A DNA stretch of 64,000 bases, taken from NCBI RefSeq assembly GCF_000192865.1, contig NC_015276.1, forward strand, positions 2,852,001 to 2,916,000, given 5' to 3'. Shown here piece after piece: positions 37,438-47,098 of the stretch. Source of the DNA: Marinomonas mediterranea MMB-1. GTDB taxonomy: Bacteria > Pseudomonadota > Gammaproteobacteria > Pseudomonadales > Marinomonadaceae. Numbering within the stretch: the stretch's first letter is position 1; each line of letters starts with the position of its first letter. Under the pieces are notes generated by a model. The model saw only the letters and a list, made by a program, of their open reading frames with translations. It did not search any database and was not told the DNA's origin. The position numbers and the translations under genes are program-made.

Positions 37438-38808
37438 ATGGATATTAAGAAGCGAGCATTCATAACAGGGGCGGCAGTAGCACTTCAAGCTTGTGGTGGT
37501 GGCGATTCTGAAGAGAAATCAAGCGACACTGACAGCTCAACGGACAATTCTTCAACACCAAATTCCAATCAACTGCTAAGCCGACAAGGCGCAGTCGCAC
37601 TCTATTTACCCAATAACGAAGCATTATTCGATTACTCAGCCGCACTAACCCATTTTTCGACGAGTGATAGCGCATTTTATTATGACCTTGAGCCATACTT
37701 AGAACGCTATGAAAGAACAGATAATCCAATCATCTATTTAATGATCCATTTAGGTCACGGCAACCCTCTTAGTAAAGAATTCTTCGATAACTGGATTACA
37801 TATCAGCTATCCAATACGTTTGTTCTCGCGGTCGGGAGTGAACTTGCGACGGTGTCAGACAGTTTAGTGATTTCCCACCTCCACGACATCCGAGAAGCCG
37901 TTGCAAACGACACATCGATAAAAGACTATGTTTACGAATATTTCTTGTCAGAGATGTTTTGGGCACGCTTTCGTAGCCCCGAAGATAATGGTCGAGAGGT
38001 CTTAGAAATTTATCTCGGGCTTTTTCAGGATGATTTGGTTCCTAAAGCAGCGCAGATCCTCAAAAATTATTCCTTTAATGAGAGCACTGGTAGCCTTGAG
38101 AAGAGCCTTGAAGTCAACACAGAGGCACAGGAAATTTTAGGCGAACTATTAACCACTCCCGGCGAACTCTATCAATTTGTTGTAAATCACGACGATTTTT
38201 TACCGCATGTCTACACTCACATCGTCAAGCAGCTGTATGGCTATGAAGACCGCGAGGTAATTGGACAGCTTCAGCAGATCAATGCAACAACATTTAGAGA
38301 AGTCTACTTAGTGGCATTGTTCCATGAAAATATGGCATCAGTGACACGAACAAAGTTCCCAGAAGAAGTACTGTTCCCTGCCTTAAAATCAGGAAATTAT
38401 CAGGTAAGACGCAATGATTTCACAGTGTTTTTGAACTTAATGGATCAAATTGGCACTCGCCCTATGCTGTCAAAACTTGAGCGCAGCCAAGCCACTTGGA
38501 ATGCATTGAACATTGGTAATATATCCAGCCTGTTAGAGAGGATTTACACCAATGAAGCTGGCAGCTTCTCATCGCAGTGGAATTATGGATATTCTCAAGC
38601 GATATATTTAGAGCTCGCACGAAACGTTGAGAATAGCACCGCTCTTCTTCAAAATGCACATCGCATTCTATGGAGAGAAGATCATACGTACCCGACTCAA
38701 TTTGAAGATTTAATTGCCCAGCAAACTTCTGATAGCGATAAAATTAATACGGCGCTTCGTATCGCCGCAATGAATTACGCACTGTATGAGCACGGAGTCG
38801 CTTCATAA
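37438..38808 (+). CDS. Exported DUF1800-like protein, divergent
   Basis: A 456-aa protein with an N-terminal signal and a likely lipobox (VALQAC, modified Cys about residue 19), then a Ser/Asp/Thr-rich linker. I do not recognise it with certainty. Its position immediately before a DUF1501 gene is that of DUF1800 proteins, and the segments HLHDIREAVANDTS, LSEMFWARFRSPEDNGREVLEIYLG and LYQFVVNHDDFLPHVYTHIVKQLYG look like a worn form of that family. The stop codon overlaps the start of the next gene. No catalytic residues can be named, and its role is unknown. Confidence 0.55.
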   Translation: MDIKKRAFITGAAVALQACGGGDSEEKSSDTDSSTDNSSTPNSNQLLSRQGAVALYLPNNEALFDYSAALTHFSTSDSAFYYDLEPYLERYERTDNPIIYLMIHLGHGNPLSKEFFDNWITYQLSNTFVLAVGSELATVSDSLVISHLHDIREAVANDTSIKDYVYEYFLSEMFWARFRSPEDNGREVLEIYLGLFQDDLVPKAAQILKNYSFNESTGSLEKSLEVNTEAQEILGELLTTPGELYQFVVNHDDFLPHVYTHIVKQLYGYEDREVIGQLQQINATTFREVYLVALFHENMASVTRTKFPEEVLFPALKSGNYQVRRNDFTVFLNLMDQIGTRPMLSKLERSQATWNALNIGNISSLLERIYTNEAGSFSSQWNYGYSQAIYLELARNVENSTALLQNAHRILWREDHTYPTQFEDLIAQQTSDSDKINTALRIAAMNYALYEHGVAS

Positions 38809-39974
38809 TGAACATATCTAGACGCAGCTTATTAAAATCAGCCAGTTTGGGCGCTTCTCTACCGTTAATATCGTCAAACGTGTTTTCCAAATTAAGTACA
38901 GATAACGTGTCTGTCGTCGAAATCTTTTTGTATGGTGGCGCCTCCTCAGCCATCGCCGAAGCTGAATTTATTCAGAGCCAAGGCATTAGTGGATACAGCG
39001 GAATCACGCTTACAGACAACGGATTTTGGGAAGAATCTGGAGGAGAGAACTTAGAAACCTTGCTTTCTGCAAACCGTTTATCGTTGTTCTCAATCATGCC
39101 TTGGCATAACTCGAAAGCACATGGTTTTTGTCAGGATTATAACGTACTTGGTCAGGCAGAAAACTTACCGTCAGGCACGCAACTTATCGCGATAGGAAGT
39201 GGTGGAAAGTCCCTTGTGGGGCGCAAGACTGGCTACATCTCTACGGATGGAGAATTAACAAACCCTTTCGATAAAGGTGACTTAGCAGACACGATCACCA
39301 GCCTCTATTCCAATCTAGGCAGTAGTGAGCATCAAGCGCTGCAATTGGCAGCCAGCTCTCTAAACAGCGCGCAAACGATTCGCGATCAATATGCAAACAC
39401 ATATGAATCAGACATCGGTCTCGAAATTCTCTCCGTGTTGTCCTACATTCAAGCCAGTGACAGTACCGTTTATGCGTCGATCCCCTTTGGAGGCTGGGAT
39501 ATGCACAGCAATGCTTTTAATAATTATCGCCCTAAAATGTCAAATCTAACAGCGGCATTAGTCGCCGCAAACAACCAAATAGAGGATCAAGGAAAACCGA
39601 TTGTTATATTATTGCGTGGAGATTTTGGCCGAAATTACTATATCAACAATTCGAATGGCTGGGATCATGGAGATCATCAAATAGGCTTATTAGTGGGTGG
39701 CGCAGGTAGTATCAGTCACATAGGAAAAAGCTACGCATCTGCGTTACAGTCCGACAGCAACACTCGGGTTTATACAAAACCGGATGGCTCATTCACGACA
39801 CTCGACCCACTTGAGGTGCGTGCATTTGTGCTAGAGACACTAGGCGTCGATCTAAATCAGTCGATTTCGCTCGTCCAATCGAACACCTATTTAGGCGCGC
39901 TGGATTTCGCATCGACGACTTCAACAACAATAGAAGAGATGAGAAGCAATTTAAACAGTTACACGTCTTTGTGA
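38808..39974 (+). CDS. DUF1501-family exported protein
   Basis: A 388-aa protein with a signal that resembles a Tat signal (SRRSLLKSASLGASLPLIS). Family hallmarks are GGWDMHSNAFNNYRPKM, the GDFGRNYYINNSNGWDHGDHQ block and a C-terminal DPLEVRAFVLETLGVD; the GWDxH and DHG motifs suggest an alkaline-phosphatase-like/sulfatase-like metal site. DUF1501 proteins are normally found beside DUF1800 proteins, as here, and their function is not known. The start overlaps the stop of the previous gene by one base (ATAATG), so the two are translated together. Confidence 0.78.
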   Translation: MNISRRSLLKSASLGASLPLISSNVFSKLSTDNVSVVEIFLYGGASSAIAEAEFIQSQGISGYSGITLTDNGFWEESGGENLETLLSANRLSLFSIMPWHNSKAHGFCQDYNVLGQAENLPSGTQLIAIGSGGKSLVGRKTGYISTDGELTNPFDKGDLADTITSLYSNLGSSEHQALQLAASSLNSAQTIRDQYANTYESDIGLEILSVLSYIQASDSTVYASIPFGGWDMHSNAFNNYRPKMSNLTAALVAANNQIEDQGKPIVILLRGDFGRNYYINNSNGWDHGDHQIGLLVGGAGSISHIGKSYASALQSDSNTRVYTKPDGSFTTLDPLEVRAFVLETLGVDLNQSISLVQSNTYLGALDFASTTSTTIEEMRSNLNSYTSL

Positions 39975-39996
39975 GCGAGTTTTAAACTTGGCCGTG

Positions 39997-40875
39997 TTAT
40001 ATGTCTCGTCCTTGTTCACATACAAATTCCAAAAATGCTTGATTGGCCTTAGATAAGTAGCTGTCTTTACGCCATGCTATCGTTAGGTCTAACCAAATAC
40101 TGGGTTCAAATGAGCGCGTAATCAGTTGGTCTTCATCACTGATCACCATTGAAAGCATGGTCGAAATCCCGAACCCTTGCTCTGTAATGGATTTAATAAG
40201 CGGTATTAGGTTTGTTTCAAACCCAATATTGGCCTTTACGCCCGCCTCCTCCGCAAGTTTGTCGATAATTCGGCGGTGAAAGTAGCCCTCTTTGAACATG
40301 ACCAACTCTTCTTTAAAAAACTCTGCCGGCGTGACATATTCCTTTTTACTAAACAAATGATCAGTCGCCACCACAACTTTCATTTCCTGTTGAAGCAATC
40401 GCTGTGTCTCTAAGGATTCAGGCAGTGATTCTGCAACAATCACGCCTAAATCAAGCTCCCCATTTTCCAACATTTTTTGTAGCTGCCAAGTGCCACCTTC
40501 GATAACCTTAAGCGATATATCTGGAAAGCGATTCCGAAATGCCATTAAAATAGGAGGAAAATAATAAGACCCCAACATACTAGGAATACCGACCCGAACC
40601 TCACCTCGTTCGAATCCTTTCAGCTCTTGCATTTCTAATAAAGCATCGTCTGTGGACTGAACTATTTTTCGAGCGTGAAGAAGAAGCCTATTGCCTTCGT
40701 CAGTAAGGCTGATATTACGATCCGCTCTGTGTATTAGAGTTAACCCTAAATCCGTCTCTAGTTTCTTAATCGCCATACTAACAGCAGGTTGTGCCACACC
40801 GAGTTGTTCCGCCGCTTTTGTAAAGCTCGCAAGCTCTGCTATCGCAACAAAGTATCTAAGCTGTTTTATATCCAT
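39997..40875 (-). CDS. LysR-family transcriptional regulator
   Basis: A 292-aa LysR regulator. The N-terminal winged helix (MDIKQLRYFVAIAELASFTKAAEQLGVAQPAVSMAIKKLE region, about residues 1-60) is followed by a two-lobed effector-binding domain starting near residue 90 (GEVRVGIPSMLGSYYFPPIL). It is transcribed divergently from an MFS exporter gene 103 bp away, the usual arrangement for a regulator controlling its neighbour. The effector is not evident. Confidence 0.9.
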   Translation of the reverse strand: MDIKQLRYFVAIAELASFTKAAEQLGVAQPAVSMAIKKLETDLGLTLIHRADRNISLTDEGNRLLLHARKIVQSTDDALLEMQELKGFERGEVRVGIPSMLGSYYFPPILMAFRNRFPDISLKVIEGGTWQLQKMLENGELDLGVIVAESLPESLETQRLLQQEMKVVVATDHLFSKKEYVTPAEFFKEELVMFKEGYFHRRIIDKLAEEAGVKANIGFETNLIPLIKSITEQGFGISTMLSMVISDEDQLITRSFEPSIWLDLTIAWRKDSYLSKANQAFLEFVCEQGRDI

Positions 40876-40978
40876 CAGTAACTCTTATTATTTTGATAAC
40901 TTGAATATATTTTAATGATCCGTTTGCCCAGAGTATAGTGGCGCTATGCATTAATCAAGACACATTAAGGAAAGCACT

Positions 40979-42187
40979 GTGATCCAAACCAACAGCCCCG
41001 TATTCTGGCGCGGTACGTTCGCACTAGTCATAGGCTCTTTTATGGTGTTTGCTAACGTTTACGTTACTCAGCCGTTACTGCCTATGCTTGCTAATGCCTT
41101 CTCAATCAGCCCCCTTCAAGCCAGTGGTAGCTTTACCATCACCACGTTTACACTTGGCCTGTCTTTGCTCATCTACGGCCCTCTCTCTGATGCGTTAGGA
41201 CGCCGAGGGCTTATGCTGCTAACACTCCTTGGCACCACGCTTACAACGTTTTGCTTATCCTTTGTGGCAAACTATGAAATGTTATTGGCATTACGAGGGA
41301 TACAAGGCTTCTTTTTAGCAGGCTTACCCGCCATAGCAGTCGCCTACCTTAGTGATGAATACGCGCCCGACGCCTTACTTATCGCGGTTGGATTATATAT
41401 TAGCGGCAATTCAATCGGAGGGATTGGTGGCCGGCTCATCGGTGGTTTCTTTGGAGAATGGATTGGGCCTTTTGCGACGTTTGGCTTAATGAGCGTCATC
41501 AGTGCTGTTTGCTTACTCTGCGTGTTCTATTTGCTCCCGCCATCCAAGCATTTTCAGCCAAAAACACTCAATGTTAAGTCCATCAAAGGCGACATCGCCG
41601 CACACCTCAAAAACCGACGGCTTCTAACCTGCTATCTAATCGGTGGCTTCAGCTTTTTCATTTTCATAAATCAATACAGCTATATTACGTTCGTATTAGA
41701 ACAAGCACCCTATAGTCTGAGTGCAAAATATGTTGGGCTTCTATTTTTGACCTATTTAGCGGGTACATTAGGCTCGGCACTGTCAGGCAAACTAGCCACT
41801 CGGTTCACGCAACCTAGTATTATGATTATGGGGACGTCGATCTTTATAATTGGCTCTTTAGTGACTCTTGGGGATTCGCTTCTAGCAATCATTTTAGGCT
41901 TACTCACCAACAGCTTTGGCTTTTTTGTTTGCCATTCAACGTGCAGCGCCTTCGTAAGCCGTAATGCAGACAAAGCAAAAGCAAGCGCATCTTCATTGTA
42001 TTTAGTGTTCTATTATTTGGGGGCGAGCTTGGGTGGGTTCTATCTTGATCCATTTTGGCACTACGGCGGTTGGAACGCCATTATCGTTGGCTCATGGATC
42101 ATATTAGGGGCTGTGTTGACGTTAGAAATTCATCTTTTACGTCAACACAATAGAAAGGCCATAATATCGAAATGCCCTTCTAACTGA
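40979..42187 (+). CDS. MFS transporter (YnfM-like)
   Basis: A 402-aa major-facilitator protein with twelve predicted helices. The loop 2-3 signature is YGPLSDALGRRGLML, and the sequence opens with FMVFANVYVTQPLLPMLANAFSISPLQAS, the pattern of the YnfM group of drug or metabolite exporters. It is preceded by AAGGAAAG and starts with GTG at 40979. Substrate unknown; probably controlled by the divergent LysR gene. Just past its stop lies a direct repeat of TAAAGCTAGYGAGTC. Confidence 0.88.
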   Translation: MIQTNSPVFWRGTFALVIGSFMVFANVYVTQPLLPMLANAFSISPLQASGSFTITTFTLGLSLLIYGPLSDALGRRGLMLLTLLGTTLTTFCLSFVANYEMLLALRGIQGFFLAGLPAIAVAYLSDEYAPDALLIAVGLYISGNSIGGIGGRLIGGFFGEWIGPFATFGLMSVISAVCLLCVFYLLPPSKHFQPKTLNVKSIKGDIAAHLKNRRLLTCYLIGGFSFFIFINQYSYITFVLEQAPYSLSAKYVGLLFLTYLAGTLGSALSGKLATRFTQPSIMIMGTSIFIIGSLVTLGDSLLAIILGLLTNSFGFFVCHSTCSAFVSRNADKAKASASSLYLVFYYLGASLGGFYLDPFWHYGGWNAIIVGSWIILGAVLTLEIHLLRQHNRKAIISKCPSN

Positions 42188-42248
42188 TTGCTTAAAGCTA
42201 GCGAGTCTAAAGCTAGTGAGTCGGAACAATTCGCTAGGAACTAGCCCG

Positions 42249-44453
42249 TTAACATGGCTCAATGCCCTGTTCCGCTAAGCAAGCACTTGGTTCAAGGAAC
42301 TCGACTCGATTTCGTCCATTATTTTTGGCGACATACAACGCGTTATCCGCACGTTTATGAAGTTCAACAACAGTTTCAAAAGGCTCAAGAACAGCAAGGC
42401 CAAGGCTGATGGTTTTCGTACCGACGATCGTGATGTCATAGGAAGAAACCTGTGCTCTAATCATTTCTGCAAACGCAATCAACTCGTCAGGAGGGGTATT
42501 CGGACACAACACCATAAACTCTTCTCCACCCCAACGACCCACTTTATCGGACGGTCTGGCATGCTGCTTTAAAAGCCTTGCAATACAACCAATAACGTCA
42601 TCACCAACACTGTGTCCATAGGTGTCATTGACGTCTTTAAAATGATCGATGTCGATCATAATTACGCCTAAAGGGCGGCCATAATGCTTTGATTCAATGC
42701 ACTCACGTGCCATAAGCTCATCGAGCTTCTTCCGGTTAAACAGTCCAGTTAAATAATCCTGGCTTACCAGAAGCTCTAATTCTTGTTTCGCAGCATGCAT
42801 TTCGTCGTAGGCCAGTTGAATTTTTTTATTCATTTTTGCCAGTTCGCGATATCTGAATATGACAAATAACGCAAAAACGACCACAACAAAAAGTACTTTC
42901 CAAATCAAACTGTAATCCGTACTGATGTCATATCGAATCGCAACTCTTTTACTGATTAACGACTGCATAATCGTGGGTTCAATACTCTCAACGTGCTTAT
43001 TAATTATCGAAATCAGATCTGGGTAGTCGTTTCGAACTCCCAAACCCAAGGAAAAAGTTTCATCCATTTTCGCCGACACCTTGATGCCAGCCATCTCATG
43101 TTCTTCGACCACGTGACTAATCGAGGCGACCGAATCAAGGTAACCATATACCTCACCCGATGCCACCATTTTGAGCCCATTTAAGGCCTTATCGACTTCT
43201 ATCAGTTTTATATTTGGGTATTTATGACGCAGCGAAGAAACGATGGAATAGCTTCGTACTACTGAAAATGTTTTATCCAAAATATCGTCGACTCGACTCA
43301 CAAAAGGTTGGTGTATTTGCGTCGCGACCACAACTGGAAAATTCGCATATGGCGTACTAAGCGTCATAAAGGCATCTCGCTCTTTAGCTTGAGCGGCCAT
43401 TGCTAAGACGTCACACTGCCGCTCTTTTAACGCTTTAACGGAATCAGCCCAACTCGCTGTCGGTACATATCGAAACCGAATAGAGCTGCGTTGCATAAAC
43501 AGTGCTAAAACGTCGGCTGATAGGCCATCTGGTTCCCCTAAACTGTTTTCAAAATCAAGCGGTTTCCATTTAGGGTCAATGCAATATTTTATAGGCCCAA
43601 ATGCATTGAGAAAGTTACTCTCCGATTCCGTTAGCGCAACGTATTTGGGCACTGAGTCGCCAAACCACTTCACTTGTAATTTGGCTTGTTCGACACTAAG
43701 AGAATCAATGGCTTTACCAATTGCAGAGGCCAATAATCGCTCACTTTTTTGGATGCCAAATGATTCCTGAACGATGGGGAAATAAATATTATCCAATATT
43801 GGAATACTCACAATATCAGTAATGAAATTAGACGTGATACTGCGTTGCACCACTTGATGCGTGGCGATGGAGGCGTCAACACGCCCTAGCATAACCGCTT
43901 CAACCAGTTGCTTATTATCCTCAAACAAACGCAAGCCAATTTCCGGGTAATGTTCGCTAAGCTCTGATTGCACCGCGTAGCCATTGATAACCCCAACCAC
44001 CTTGCCTTTTAGTTTTTCGAGTGAATTTAGTTCAGCGCGTTTTTCTTTAGGCACCACGATCGAATGATAGTGACTCATATATGGCTGAGAGAAAAGCGCA
44101 TAGCTTTTTCGGTCAGAGGACGACGTCATCTGCGCGATGATGTCGATTTTTCCCTCTTTAAATTTATCAACTGCCGACTTCCAGTTTGTCGCCTCTGTTT
44201 TATAGTGAAATGACACCCCAAGTCGTTGTGCAATGAGGTTGGCAAAATCGACAGAATAGCCGCTTAGCTGTACGCCATCCCAAAAGGAGAAGGGAGCAAA
44301 GTTTCGCTCCACGTAAACCGAAAAGGACCGATTTTGCATAAGAAACTCACTTTCTTCTCTCGTCAAAGCCAGCCCCGTATCCATGGCAAATGTCCCTTCA
44401 GCAAATACGATTAAAAAGCTGATTAGCCACTTAAAAACACGATACTTCTTCAA
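42249..44453 (-). CDS. Diguanylate cyclase with two periplasmic solute-binding domains
   Basis: A 734-aa membrane receptor. A signal peptide (about 1-23) is followed by two family-3 solute-binding domains (about 30-255 and 275-505; the second has WKPLDFENSLGEPDGLSADVLALF). One membrane helix (about 522-542), a short coiled coil and a GGDEF domain (about 570-725) complete it. The active site reads GGEEF, and the inhibitory RxxD site is present as RPSD, 5 residues before it, so the enzyme is probably active and feedback-controlled by c-di-GMP. The ligand is likely an amino acid or similar small molecule, inferred from the domain family. Confidence 0.9.
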   Translation of the reverse strand: MKKYRVFKWLISFLIVFAEGTFAMDTGLALTREESEFLMQNRSFSVYVERNFAPFSFWDGVQLSGYSVDFANLIAQRLGVSFHYKTEATNWKSAVDKFKEGKIDIIAQMTSSSDRKSYALFSQPYMSHYHSIVVPKEKRAELNSLEKLKGKVVGVINGYAVQSELSEHYPEIGLRLFEDNKQLVEAVMLGRVDASIATHQVVQRSITSNFITDIVSIPILDNIYFPIVQESFGIQKSERLLASAIGKAIDSLSVEQAKLQVKWFGDSVPKYVALTESESNFLNAFGPIKYCIDPKWKPLDFENSLGEPDGLSADVLALFMQRSSIRFRYVPTASWADSVKALKERQCDVLAMAAQAKERDAFMTLSTPYANFPVVVATQIHQPFVSRVDDILDKTFSVVRSYSIVSSLRHKYPNIKLIEVDKALNGLKMVASGEVYGYLDSVASISHVVEEHEMAGIKVSAKMDETFSLGLGVRNDYPDLISIINKHVESIEPTIMQSLISKRVAIRYDISTDYSLIWKVLFVVVVFALFVIFRYRELAKMNKKIQLAYDEMHAAKQELELLVSQDYLTGLFNRKKLDELMARECIESKHYGRPLGVIMIDIDHFKDVNDTYGHSVGDDVIGCIARLLKQHARPSDKVGRWGGEEFMVLCPNTPPDELIAFAEMIRAQVSSYDITIVGTKTISLGLAVLEPFETVVELHKRADNALYVAKNNGRNRVEFLEPSACLAEQGIEPC

Positions 44454-44685
44454 CGTAACCTCTTTCGCATAACAGAGTTCTATCCCAGTAAACCGGACGT
44501 ATAACGTTACCTTATTACGAAATACCTTTTCGAATCTAGTATTAATTTCTTTCGCTTTCTTTACTCTTGTACTCCATGCTTACATTAACAGTGTGACAAT
44601 TGTTCGTGCACACTCACTCTAAAAGGGTCAATCTTGAGATGGAATCGCAGCCGTCGACTTACAACAAGGGAAAGAAAATCAGATC

Positions 44686-45708
44686 ATGTTTAGCATCACG
44701 CACTTTTCAAAAGCCAACACCCTCGTTACTTTTTCAGCGCTACTGTCTTTAGTGCTATTGTCGTTGCAAGTCTTTGCTCAACAAACACCGTACGAAGAAC
44801 CATTTTTCTCGATGGTAAATCACAAAGAACCAATGCAACAAGGCGACAATAGCCACAGAGCGAAAAGGATCGAAGCCATAAGCGAAACCTTATTGGGCGC
44901 AAAATATGAAGATGGCAGCCTAGGTGAAGGCGCTCATGGTGTATATGATACAGACCCTCTCATACGCTTCGATGTGTTTGATTGCACAACCTATGTAGAA
45001 GCCGTTGTAGCTGGCGCTATGTCACAGTCAAAAGCGACGTTTGAGAAGAACCTAAAGCAACTTCGCTACAAAAACGGACAAGTCGAGTTTATTTATCGAA
45101 ACCATTTCCCAAGCTTAGATTGGATTCCAAACAACCAAGATAAACTCACAGACATTACTCACCTAGTTGCCCCCGACGATGTCCAACTCGCTCAAGCTAC
45201 GATAGACAAACCTTCTTGGTACAAAAACATGAAAGCAAACCGTCTAAAATGCGAAAGCGAACACTCGCTTTCATGTAAGCAGCGCCTGGCCCAACTTCAA
45301 CAAGAAGGACGACACTTTCAACCAGAGAACAGTACCATTGCATACGTTCCCCTTTCAGCGATCTATCTAAAAGAAGACAAGTTAAAAGAGAGCAAATCAA
45401 AAGAAGGCGAAAGCAAAGATGTAAATGGCAACTCGATTAACCATCGCATCCTAGATAGAATCCCGTCCGGCAGCGTTATCAGCATGGTTCGTCCAAATTG
45501 GAACATTAAAAAATGGATTGGTACCAACATGAACGTTTCCCATCAATCCATTGCAATTCGAAAAGGCAACCGCCTGTATCTTAGACACGCCAGCCAAACA
45601 CACAAACACGTTATAGACGAAGACTTCATTACCTACTTCTCAAAATACTTAGATAACTCGTCTCTCAAAGGCTTTAATGTTCTCGTATTAAAAGACCGCC
45701 AGTATTAA
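44686..45708 (+). CDS. DUF1460 N-acetylmuramoyl-L-alanine amidase-like protein
   Basis: A 340-aa exported protein with a signal peptide ending near QVFAQ (about residue 31). The DUF1460 signature DVFDCTTYVEAVVAGAM places the catalytic Cys at about C100. NHFPSLDWIPNN and the C-terminal HQSIAIRKGNRLYLRHAS supply the other conserved blocks, with the probable catalytic His. Members are NlpC/P60-like cysteine hydrolases that act on peptidoglycan peptides. A Lys/Glu-rich linker (about 228-245, ESKSKEGESK) is unusual and may be a charged loop. Confidence 0.82.
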   Translation: MFSITHFSKANTLVTFSALLSLVLLSLQVFAQQTPYEEPFFSMVNHKEPMQQGDNSHRAKRIEAISETLLGAKYEDGSLGEGAHGVYDTDPLIRFDVFDCTTYVEAVVAGAMSQSKATFEKNLKQLRYKNGQVEFIYRNHFPSLDWIPNNQDKLTDITHLVAPDDVQLAQATIDKPSWYKNMKANRLKCESEHSLSCKQRLAQLQQEGRHFQPENSTIAYVPLSAIYLKEDKLKESKSKEGESKDVNGNSINHRILDRIPSGSVISMVRPNWNIKKWIGTNMNVSHQSIAIRKGNRLYLRHASQTHKHVIDEDFITYFSKYLDNSSLKGFNVLVLKDRQY

Positions 45709-45721
45709 GCGGGGTGGAAAT

Positions 45722-45770
45722 TGGGGTCAGATAAAGAATAGAGTCGAGCCTTGCATCTGCCCCTATTAAC
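45722..45770. repeat. Imperfect hairpin, left flank of an orphan gene pair
   Basis: GGGGTCAGAT near 45727 pairs imperfectly with ATCTGCCCC near 45757. The sequence is related, by eye at roughly two bases in three, to the hairpin at 47040-47098 on the other side of the next two genes. It may act as a terminator for the DUF1460 gene or be a small mobile repeat. Confidence 0.45.
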
Positions 45771-45874
45771 CTTACTTACGATCTGAATTTAGGGCTTTAT
45801 TCGATTGCGTAGCTTTGTTAGCATCCCATTTCGCTTGTGCGCACGGATGCGAGCATGATTACTAAGGATGGAAC

Positions 45875-46708
45875 ATGATCTCTGTTATATCTCCCAAATT
45901 TGGGTGGAAAGTGTTGCTTTTCGTTCAGATTTCGGTCGTTTGCCAAGCGGTTTGGACAGCATTTACCACACCAATTAGCGTTACGCCAAATCACATTATT
46001 TTGGGCTATATTCTTTTTGATTATTCCCTTTTCGATTATATAAGCAGCATTCTACTTCCGGGAGCATTATATGGTTTATATCTCTACGCATTTAATAGAC
46101 CTATCCCGAAATTCATTCAGTCTAAGGTGCTTTTACGGGCAGTAGGAATAGTCTTCTTGTTTAGCAACCTATGCATTGTTTGGGAAAGTATAATCGAACG
46201 ACATGCTAGTCAGTTGGACGGCGAGACATATACTATTCTGTGTGTATTGTTCAGTTTTCCAAGCGTATATGCATTGTGGCGTCTATCCTCAACTCTCGAA
46301 TCAACGATCGAGGAATTTAGGCTAGCAAACTTTATCGAATTGTGGGGAATGACTACCCTTCTTTTTCTACACCTTACTAGCTTCTTCTGCCTTATCTTTG
46401 TCTCCAAGTTACTGTTAATGGCGATCCCACATGGCGTGATCCTGACAAATGGGGTGCTTTTTATCGGCTATTTAGCTTGTCTCTTGTATCGATATTTTTG
46501 TAAGAACTCCCTATCAATTAGCATTCGACTAACAGACTTAATTTTGGTCAGTTTGTTGCTTTCAAAAGGTATCGGTTTGGTATTTGAATTTAGTGCGGGA
46601 GGGTATCTGATCAGGGAGACGCTGTTTTTATGTTTCATCTACCTCGTTCCAGCGCTTATGCTCTCTGTTCGGATATTCCTATTCCGTCGCCCTCTATTCC
46701 GACGCTAA
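45875..46708 (+). CDS. Unrecognised multi-pass membrane protein
   Basis: A 277-aa protein with about eight hydrophobic segments and a basic C-terminus (FLFRRPLFRR). I do not recognise a family. The start at 45875 follows AAGGATGGAAC, a good ribosome-binding site, and the codon pattern is that of a translated membrane protein. It has more T-rich codons than its neighbours. The next gene starts 26 bp after its stop, so the two probably form an operon. Both lie between two related hairpins, suggesting they arrived together; that is inference. Confidence 0.6.
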   Translation: MISVISPKFGWKVLLFVQISVVCQAVWTAFTTPISVTPNHIILGYILFDYSLFDYISSILLPGALYGLYLYAFNRPIPKFIQSKVLLRAVGIVFLFSNLCIVWESIIERHASQLDGETYTILCVLFSFPSVYALWRLSSTLESTIEEFRLANFIELWGMTTLLFLHLTSFFCLIFVSKLLLMAIPHGVILTNGVLFIGYLACLLYRYFCKNSLSISIRLTDLILVSLLLSKGIGLVFEFSAGGYLIRETLFLCFIYLVPALMLSVRIFLFRRPLFRR

Positions 46709-46734
46709 GGAACTAAAATAATAAAGGATTATAT

Positions 46735-47025
46735 ATGGAAAATATTAACAGGTTGTTTTCGACAGCCACATTTTTATATGGCATTCACAAAGACAAATCG
46801 GTTGCAGAAGAGACGTACCGGAAGTTATATCCAGTATTAGTATCTACCATCCGTCGGCAAGGAAGAGATTCACAGCAAGCAAAAGATCTTTTATCTTTGA
46901 TGGGAAGCCTGCCTTCGTATGGTGTACAGAGGCGGAATTTTAAACGGCGCTACATAGACAATGTATCAGGCTGGAAAAAGCTTCCGGAAGACCCCAAAAA
47001 TTTCCCCTATGGGTATTGGTACTAA
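46735..47025 (+). CDS. Unrecognised small protein
   Basis: A 96-aa soluble, basic protein with no signal or membrane segment. It starts after AAAGGATTATAT, a good ribosome-binding site. The first half is probably helical (about residues 1-60) and the C-terminal part is rich in aromatic residues, ending GWKKLPEDPKNFPYGYWY. I know no family for it. It is probably co-transcribed with the upstream membrane protein gene. Confidence 0.55.
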   Translation: MENINRLFSTATFLYGIHKDKSVAEETYRKLYPVLVSTIRRQGRDSQQAKDLLSLMGSLPSYGVQRRNFKRRYIDNVSGWKKLPEDPKNFPYGYWY

Positions 47026-47039
47026 AGAAAGTTAGAGGA

Positions 47040-47098
47040 ATTTAGGACCAGATGAAGAATAACGTCTAATTTTTCATCTTGCCTCCCATTAGCCCTTC
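47040..47098. repeat. Imperfect hairpin, right flank of an orphan gene pair
   Basis: AGGACCAGATGAA near 47042 pairs imperfectly with TTCATCTTGCCT near 47073. It resembles the structure at 45722-45770 and directly abuts the first REP-like sequence. It may terminate transcription of the two unrecognised genes. Confidence 0.45.

Noticed and set aside
42194..42223. Tandem TAAAGCTAGYGAGTC repeat after the MFS gene
   Set aside because: Only two copies between two convergent stop codons; too little to suggest a function.
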